Assembly (NCBI GenBank): GCA_016081115.2
Contig: JABTTQ020000665.1
Span: 1-64,000, forward strand
Origin: Rehmannia glutinosa
Lineage: Eukaryota; Streptophyta; Magnoliopsida; Lamiales; Orobanchaceae
Direction of reading: 5' to 3'
Length of the DNA: 64,000 nt
Below the pieces are notes generated by a model. That model ran no database searches, was not told where the DNA came from, and was given only the letters and a program-made list of their open reading frames with translations. The position numbers and the translations under genes were made by a program. This document shows, piece after piece, positions 56,659-64,000 of the stretch; the stretch's first letter is position 1, and each line of letters starts with the position of its first letter.

Positions 56659-59228
56659 TGTGACGCCCAACCCTATTACTACTACTGGAAAATATATAAA
56701 TAGTAATACTCGGCCACAAACTCTATGTAAAACGCGTATTAATTTTTTTCTTTTTTTGATCCCTGTGACATTTTAACTACAAACAAGTAAAAATCACTTT
56801 AATTAAAATATCAGGACAAGCCATGTCCACAAACAAAAGAGGTAACCAACCCTGTTATTAAACACAACAGACATCCACGTGATCAAATGCATAACCCACA
56901 TCACCTAGCTATTTACATGCACATAGTAACATCAGAGTTTTCAAAAGAGGGAACAACCCTAAACCAAAATATAATACAAGACCACAAAGGGAAAGGTGAC
57001 CCATCAACATAGCCCAACAGGTCGTTATCCATGTACACTGTCCTCAATAACTTGTATGAGCTCCAGCAGTCTGCCCAGTAAGCCCATGAAATCAAGCATC
57101 AACAGGTCACCTACAATGCATGAACTACATGAGCTAAAGCTCAATAAGTAAAAATCATGCATGTCGATGAAATGATATGAAATACATAGGTAATTGTATC
57201 CAAGATACACTTTCAAGAATGCATGCCGATGAAATAAAATATTTCAACCAAATTCATTTTTCTTTTATCGGGCCCTTGGCCCCATACTACGCACCGGAAA
57301 GAACTCAATATCAATTTTCAGATGGCCAATAACTGATTGACACAGACGAGGGCCCATCCTCTTGTGACTGTCAGATGTCCGCCTCATGCCTACACCCGCG
57401 ATCCACAAGAAGTCATCCCACTCGCTGCACCAACCATAAGGGTACGATCAAGTGGACCATTCTTCCGTGACCACCAGGTGTCCGCCTCATGCCTGCCACT
57501 GCGATCCTCCGGAAAGTCATACCACTTGTGGTACCCAAAACATCATATACATAAGCCACACAGGTCTCGGTGCACTAGTAGCGGCCAATCAAAATGTTTT
57601 CTTTTCAAAAAATCATTTCGTGCATGCCTCATCTCAACAATACTCATATGTTGTGCATGCACGTGCAAATGTCAATGAATGACATGCTCAATGAAACAAT
57701 AATCATCACACTCCAATATCTACCAAGCAACATATGAACATCAAGGTTTCCAAAATGCACCCATCAAGATACAAGAATCGCATTAGTATCAATAAGACAG
57801 GAAATACTATGTTCATGCATTGTAGTTGCAGATGGATTTTCACTTACCTTGTATAGAGATTGCCTCACCTACAGATTTGTTACAGTATCACTCCAATACT
57901 AGGTGTACAACAATCTGTTAAAGCATAAATTGCCAATATTCCAAAATCAACAAGTTTGCTATACCGAATTTCATAAAAGGCATTAAATCTAAGATTTAAC
58001 TAGTTATTAGTTAAACTTACAATTTAAAATTTATTCAAAACTCTAAAACACATCACTAAAAATAGAACACATTTTAATATCAGTTAATCGATGTATTACG
58101 ACATTACATTAGTAATATTAAACATCTTTCCTCTCTATATTATTGTTTTATAACTAAAATTCACATAGTTTCTAATTCAGTTGAAGACACACCTTATTCA
58201 AATTTCTAGTTTTTTTTTTTATAAATTCAAGTATACCTCGTTTTTATATTTTAGTTTATTCCCTACTATGCAATTAAGAGGAGTTAAGGATCCATTCACC
58301 AAAATGAGAAATTGAGCCTTCTTACTTTCTGCAAGTTTCCAATATCAATTTAACTATTTAATTCATTAAATGGAATTCAGAGTTTGTAGTAAGCTTCCAA
58401 ACAATGATCAGAAGTTATAAATTTTATCCTATGAGCACAACACAATCAACAACCCTACTCTAAATCAGAACACCTAAAGAGAAAACTAATTATTGCATAA
58501 AATAAAACAAAGGGAGACTTACCCTAAAACTGAAATTACTGGAATTAGCCTACGAGCCGTCGTGCTCTCTAATTAATTGTATACTGATATATATATATGT
58601 ATATATACATATATATACTAGCTTTCTAGATAAGTGCAACAAAGGCGGTGGTAAGTAGATAAAGCCATCCCTTTAATTTCTTTAGTTTGCTTAGGTATAA
58701 GGTATTCATTTATTTATATAAATAATGTAAGCAAACCATTTTATATATAAAAAAAGTTTTCAAATGTCATGCATACTAGTCATACTAATACTTATATGTG
58801 TGTGTGCGTGTGTATCATTTTGTTTCTTTCTCTCTTTCTTTTTTTTTCATATATTAATAGATTTAGTAGTCTTATTTTAGTGTGTGTATATATACATATA
58901 TATATTTTAACATTAATAATTTTTTTAATCTATCAACGTATTGTATCCATCCCCGATCAACGCAGTAAAGCCACATTTCGCCTGTAAATTTATCACGTGT
59001 GATTAACTGTTATCTAATAATTCAAAATCTATATTTTCTTATTTGTGTGTACGATAATATTAGAAACCTGATACCTAATACTATCTCAGAGTTTCAAAAT
59101 TATAAAATTAACCATGTCATTTAAAATGAAAATATGCAAATGCAGATATCCAAACAAGTGCCACATAAACAACTCGTAGTGCATGAACTATATTGACCTA
59201 GTGAGTAGTGAGAGGCTCGAGTATTACA
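56659..59228 (+). mobile_element. Solo LTR (2570 bp) inserted in RT, 5-bp target duplication GTATG
   Basis: The insert starts TGTGACGCCCAACCC and ends AGTATTACA. GTATG flanks it on both sides (56654-56658 and 59229-59233). Removing it and one GTATG restores the RT sequence seen in copy A at 3290-3310. It has no internal coding region or primer binding site. The TG...CA ends and length suggest an LTR left by LTR-LTR recombination of a gypsy-type element. It contains AT-rich TATATATG runs at 58585-58616 and 58880-58906. Confidence 0.88.
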
Positions 59229-60275
59229 GTATGATACATTACTTATAATGGATTCACCAAAGGCAAAGTGGACAGAACACTCTTCAGAATTCAAGATGTA
59301 GATAGTATACTGCTTGTTCAAATATATGTGGATGATATCATTTTTGGATCTACTAATAAAGAGCTATGTGAAAAGTTGTCAAACCTCATGCAAGGCAAAT
59401 TTGAAATGAGCATGATAGGAGAGCTTACTTTCTTCCTAGGACTTCAAGTTAAGCAATTGAAGGATGGAACTTTCATAAGTCAAACAAAGTACACCAGGGA
59501 TTTAACGAAGAAATTTGGTATGGAAGAGAAGTCTTACGTGAAAATACCAATGAACACATCATCAAGATGGACATGGATGCGGATGGTAAAAGTGCGTCAG
59601 AGATCAAACAAGATCTGAGCACTTATTGGATCATCGCTCTATTTAATGACCAACAGACGGATATCACCTTTATTGTAGGTGTATGTGCAAGATTTCAATC
59701 TGCACCAAAGGAGAGTCACATGACTGCGGCTAAGAGAATCCTAAGATATCTGAAGGGATGCCAGGAAGTTGGCTTATGGTATCCAAAGGAAGGTGTATTC
59801 AAGCTTATTATTGGTTACTCGGACTCGGACTATCTTTGGATGTAGAGTTGGGAGGAAGAGTACTTCGTGTACATGTCAAATGCTTGGAAACAGATTGGTT
59901 TCCTGGTTTAGCAAGAAACAAAATTCAATAGCCACATCCACAGCTGAAGCAGAGTACATAGTTGCGGGCAGCTGTAGTGCCCAAGATTTATGGATGAGAC
60001 AACAGCTGAGAGATTATGAAATTGAAGAAAAAGAGATTCTAATTATGTGTGATAACACAAGTGCTATTGCAATCACTCAGAATCCTGTGTTGCATTCTAG
60101 AACAAAGCATATTGATGTCAGATATCATTTTATAAGAGATCATGTTGAAAAGAAAGACATCATTTGGGGGTATATCTCAACTGATAAACAGTTAGCTGAC
60201 ATATTCACCAAGCCCTTATGTGAATCAAGATTTGAAGAGCTTAAGCATGAGCAAGGGTTAATTGAGCTGAGTTAA
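59229..60275 (+). pseudogene. pol of Sirevirus copy B, 3' part (RT C-terminus, RNase H)
   Basis: Continues RT with DSILLVQIYVDDIIFGSTNK at 59299-59360, which holds the catalytic YVDD at 59326-59337, then ELTFFLGLQVKQLKDGTFIS. RNase H follows (HMTAAKRILRYLKGCQEVGL, SWFSKKQNSIATSTAEAEYI, HSRTKHIDVRYHFIRDHVEK, LADIFTKPLCESRFEELKHE). It ends with a stop at 60273-60275. Frame changes near 59590 and 59840 as written. Confidence 0.9.
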
Positions 60276-60823
60276 CACTCAGAAGACTCAATCAGAAGAG
60301 ATGGGAGATAGAAAGTGAGAAATGAACAAGTTTTTCACATCAGCCAAGTGAAACAGCCATATCGGAAAGTCAGATGTATCGAGTTAGCTGACAGTTGAGT
60401 CGCTTAATAAAAAGAGAGAAGAAGAGTTAAGCCATTTGTCAAATAAGCTGAGTCATTTATGAGCTAAGTGACAAAAACGCAATCGTTTTAAATGAGCGGC
60501 AATGTTTTTAAGGATGACGTCAGCGTAATAATGACGGGTACAATCAAAAGCTGCACAGTAAGCATATGATTGGATATAAATGCTGCTGCATTAAATTCGA
60601 GGAATTAAATGCAGTTTGACGTGCTAAATCTGAGCCGTTGATCTTGATCAAATTTCAAAAATAAAAAACTCATCCTTTCATAACCCTTATATACGGTTTT
60701 CAGTTTTCTCTCTCACACTTTACTGAAAACTGTTCATCTTCAAAGCAAGTTCATTTCTCTCTCACAAACTCTATGAATTCTCAAGCAAGTTCATCAAGTT
60801 CTATTCGGTAAAACTCTTTGCAA
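60276..60823 (+). other. Spacer between pol and post-pol ORF, copy B
   Basis: 548 bp without ORFs, conserved with copy A (3775-4334). The ATG-proximal part is pyrimidine-rich (60700-60800: TTTTCTCTCTCACAC and similar), which could serve as a splice acceptor or leader for the downstream ORF. Confidence 0.65.
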
Positions 60824-63800
60824 ATGGCACCAAAGTTCGATTTTGTTAAGCTATCAAAGCAAATCCACTCTGGATCAACCGTGGATTTTGAAGGGATGGT
60901 AAAACAGGGTTCAGATGAAACCCTAGTAAAGAAGATAGCTAATATGCTAGAAAAGTCCGGTCTCAGGCCTTTTCTTACTATGGAGTACTCGCTCACCTAT
61001 CTTGAAGAGGTGGTGCAGTTCTATGTCAACGCTGAGGTGCAAGACGAGGGAATCAAGTCCTCCGTCCACCGCAAGGACATCATGATTACTGCTAAGGACC
61101 TTGTGGAGCATTGTTTGCTGCCGTCTGAGGGTATGACGAAAATAAACGAAGCTGATGTTAACTTGGCTGATGCATGGAAAGAAGTAGCCAAACCTGAGTG
61201 TACTGCAAAACTGGTCTACACAGCTGAGAAAAAGTTGCTGAAGGACGACTATCACAAGCTGATGGATGTCGTCGCTAATAGAAAAAGTTGCTGAAGGACG
61301 ACACTCAGAAAGCCTTTACTTTCGAAGAACCGGAGGAAATAGAACCAGAAATCCCTCTGGTTAAAACCAAACGAAGAAGGCTAGTCAAGCGTTCAGAGCG
61401 TGAGAAGACAAGCTCGAGACCGCCACTCAATCGGGAGAAAGCTTCGAGGCTGGCTGGCACTCAAGAAGTGCGGTCTCTGAAGTGATAGATGAAATAGCCA
61501 AGTTTGTTGAAGGTAATCAGCAGAGGCACATAGAAGACCCAGATGTGGGGAGGAGGTGAGACAAAAAGCGGTGAGACAACTGAATCCCCAACTGAAAAGG
61601 TTGTCTCTCCGTCGCTACTTTACTTACGCCGAAGGTGAATAAGCGACAAAGTATGCTACCTTCCATCCAAGAAAAGGAAGGACAAGAAGATGAGAATGAG
61701 GATGATGATGTCATCATGTACTCTCCAATATATCCAGACATTTAGCGTCGTCTACGTGAATGGAGGGCGTGGAAGCTAAGTCACTCATGGGTGAAGTTTG
61801 AGCACCCTTAGTTCATAGAAGAAGAGGAGGAGTTGTTCGAATTTCTCGGCATCACCAAAGTAATTCAGGCCCTTGATGAAGATAATTGCCTGAATATTCT
61901 ACAGATCTTCAATGAGAAAGAACAAGCCGGAAAATTGAGGAAGCTAAAGCTCGAGAAAGCCCGAGATATGTCCTCTTCATCGAACTCGGAACACACTCAC
62001 CCTCATCTGGACGTATTGTCAGAGAGTGATGAAAACTTGTACCCCATTGCTGCAAAAGAAAAGTCAGACATGCAACAAACTTTGAGGGAATCCAGAATGA
62101 TGAATGGACAACGTATGTTTGAAGGACCAGGAGAGTCCTCACAATCTCTCCTGCAAATAGACCCACTGGGAGTAGTGCAGCAAATTGCCACAGTTATAGC
62201 TGCAACTACATCCCCAGTACACTCTGAAAATGGGTCCAAGGGACTTGGCGATGAAACTGGAAATTTGGGCACCCAAGTTGAGCCAACCCTGAAGGTGTGT
62301 TACCACCGCCCCACGGTGAGCACTCAACAGGCGACCAAGAGTCCGGAGAAGAGTGACCACATCATCGTCACTCGGTTTGGTGTGCCGGTGAGGGGAAAAC
62401 TCACTCCACCGCGGCGGGGTCGGAGAATATTGCGGTGACTCCACAATGAAGAAAGGAGACGAAGAGGAAAGCGAAAAAGAACCCCGAAAGTTGACATTGT
62501 GAAGCTCGGATAGTTGAGTTTGTCCCGGTGAAGTGTCCGCTTTGAAGGCTAAGGTTCTTGTTGTTGCAGTCAAGGCACATGTTGAAAACGCCCCGGGAGT
62601 TAACACTCTGGGCACTGAAAGCGCAATCCAAGGAGTTGAGACTCCTATGGATGCCACTGCTGAAGACCCTAAGACAGTTGTGACTGTAGAAGGGAATATA
62701 GAAGGCCTCTCTGCAGTTGAGACTGTTGGAGGTGTTGAAGGCCCAAGGGAAGTTGAGACCTCCCTAGGTACAGCACAAGGAGTTCAACACATCCCTCCTG
62801 TCCACATTGCTGAATTTGAAAAAGAGATTAGTGCTCTTCATGACTCTCAGGACAATCCTGACATATCCTTTCTGGGATCTAAAGAAGAAGTTGAGTCCAC
62901 ACCCGTTGAACATCAAAAGGACCCAGTTGAGGATGTTCTCCCGCAGACGAGTCAGTCAAGTTTTAAAGCTGCTTGTCAAACTTTTAACTTCGATGATGAA
63001 CCAAGCCCCCAAGCTTCATCATCTTCCGATGACGCTGATGTTGCAGCCGAGGAACATGTAATTCATTTAGAAAAATCTACTAAGGCCGAAGAAGCTGTTA
63101 AGACAGCTGAGAAGCAAAAGGAATAAGCAACCGTTGAGAAGAATAAGGGAAAAGCAGTTGAAGGGGAAAAGTCAAAGGATTTAACCTTAATGATTGCTAA
63201 AACCCCTCAGCAAGGTCATGTCACATCCTCAATAATCAGCAAACTTCCAGTAACTCTGCCGATCGAACACTCTGTTGTGCCCATGTCAGAGAAAAGAAAG
63301 ATTGTAGTAGCAGATCAATTAGAGTTCTATAAAAAGACGGATGCCCGTATTGAAGAGTGATGAAACAATTCGGTGGCATTCCGACAGGAAAGGATCAAGA
63401 TGTTATTCTAGATGATGGATCCGAGCCAAGATCGGTTGAAGAATTTAAAACTCTCGAATCCGAAGGCTATTTCAAGAATATGTCGGTAGCCCAAGCCTGG
63501 GATCTGTAATGGGAGAAGGGTCTGAGGTTATGCGAAGAAGCTGATAGGCAGCAGACTACCAACAGCCATTCAGCTAGCAAGCAGAAGACACTCGTATAGT
63601 ATACACCCAGAAGAGGAGGAAGAAGTGGTGGAGGAAGAGGTTTTCGACCTAGACCTCTGCCCAAAAATATCGAATATGTAGATCCAGGAAAGAAGGGAAG
63701 GATCTACTGGGCTGGCTACGATGAAGTAGCGAATCTGGAAGTGGCTAGAAAGAATGCTGATTATGTGAAAAGAATAGAAGAGGAAAACAGAAGACAAGAT

Positions 63801-63944
63801 CATCTATGGAAAGAGAGGCAAGAGAGGAATCAAAAAGATGATGCTGCGAAGAGAGCTTATGAAAAGAAGAAAGCAGCTGAAGATGAAAGAAAAAGAAAGA
63901 GAGCTGATGATGACAGAGTTGAAGAGAAAAGGAGGAGGCAGTGA
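60824..63944 (+). pseudogene. Post-pol ORF of Sirevirus copy B (env-like position)
   Basis: Starts MAPKFDFVKLSKQIHSGSTV at 60824 and is readable in pieces: 60824-61294, 61288-61485, 61833-62438, 62533-63126 and 63741-63944, in changing frames. The N-terminal ~150 codons form a compact domain also present in copy A. The middle is acidic and rich in Ser/Pro/Glu/Val with degenerate VETxxGVEGP-like repeats (62640-62770). The C-terminus is a highly charged, probably coiled-coil stretch (KRIEEENRRQDHLWKERQER, then KRAYEKKKAAEDERKRKRAD) ending at 63944. I see no signal peptide or membrane segment, so the label 'envelope' would rest on position alone. Function unknown. Confidence 0.78.
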
Positions 63945-64000
63945 AGGAGATGAAGTGTTGTTGTGAACCCTCCATGTATTTTACTTTTGTAAATACATTG
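63945..64000 (+). other. Sequence after post-pol ORF
   Basis: Last 56 bases, AT-rich, no polypurine tract or LTR start reached. Confidence 0.6.

Larger units (their letters stand above)
50548..64000 (+). mobile_element. Sirevirus-type Ty1/copia retrotransposon, copy B (3' LTR outside window)
   Basis: 5' LTR 50548-52110, primer binding site 52113, gag 52238-54550, pol 54560-56658 and 59229-60275, spacer, post-pol ORF 60824-63944. It is inserted in the second copia element; the 5 bases before it are TGGGG. Best-preserved retroelement in the window; its RT is interrupted by a solo LTR. A long gag with a coiled coil and an extra ORF after pol are features of the SIRE/Sirevirus lineage. Confidence 0.9.

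Noticed and set aside
57337..57682. Short ORFs within the solo LTR
   Set aside because: No gag or pol similarity, overlapping in two frames, and they fall between exact LTR ends.
62139..62657. 172-codon minus-strand ORF opposite the post-pol ORF
   Set aside because: Antisense shadow of a Ser/Pro/Glu-rich region; no start context or recognisable domain.

Overview
The window is nuclear plant DNA, most likely from a eudicot. It holds one spliced protein-coding gene of the cellulose synthase-like G (CslG) family, a family known mainly from eudicots, in a bed of LTR retrotransposons, TIR elements and AT-rich repeats. I see no bacterial features, tRNA/rRNA genes or CRISPR array.

Layout. 1-4702: degraded Sirevirus-type Ty1/copia element (copy A), cut by the window edge, with an internal microhomology deletion that removed the reverse transcriptase YVDD box. 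4703-10503: head-to-tail array of five ~1.1 kb TIR elements separated by (TA)n tracts, each with an internal minisatellite. 10504-12668: 2.2 kb palindrome (fold-back) of a related family. 12881-24831 (minus strand): CslG gene of eight exons, 738 codons once one apparently lost T is allowed for. Its 7.6 kb second intron holds a TA-bounded element, a 5.0 kb CACTA transposon (with a nested Mutator-like MITE, a Helitron-like terminus and a captured actin-depolymerizing-factor exon) and a small MITE. 24832-26980: intergenic. 26981-46134: cluster of Athila-like Ty3/gypsy elements on both strands. The two well-preserved copies carry gag and a downstream ATHILA-type ORF but lack the whole protease-RT-RNaseH-integrase block. 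46135-50547: 5' part of a second copia element. 50548-64000: Sirevirus-type copia element copy B (5' LTR, gag, pol, post-pol ORF), running off the right edge, with a 2.57 kb solo LTR inserted in its RT at a perfect 5-bp target duplication.

The insertion order is readable: a solo LTR inside Sirevirus B, inside the second copia element, inside the gag of a minus-strand Athila-like element. That Athila element's LTR was itself split by a plus-strand Athila-like element.

Caveat on frames. Differences among the near-identical array units, and between Sirevirus copies A and B, are concentrated at CAG/CTG trinucleotides and are mostly indels or scrambles rather than C-to-T changes. CslG frames, by contrast, are clean apart from one homopolymer. 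Some apparent frameshifts in the transposons may therefore be assembly or base-calling artefacts at CHG-methylated sites. Transposon ORFs are called pseudogenes on the sequence as given.
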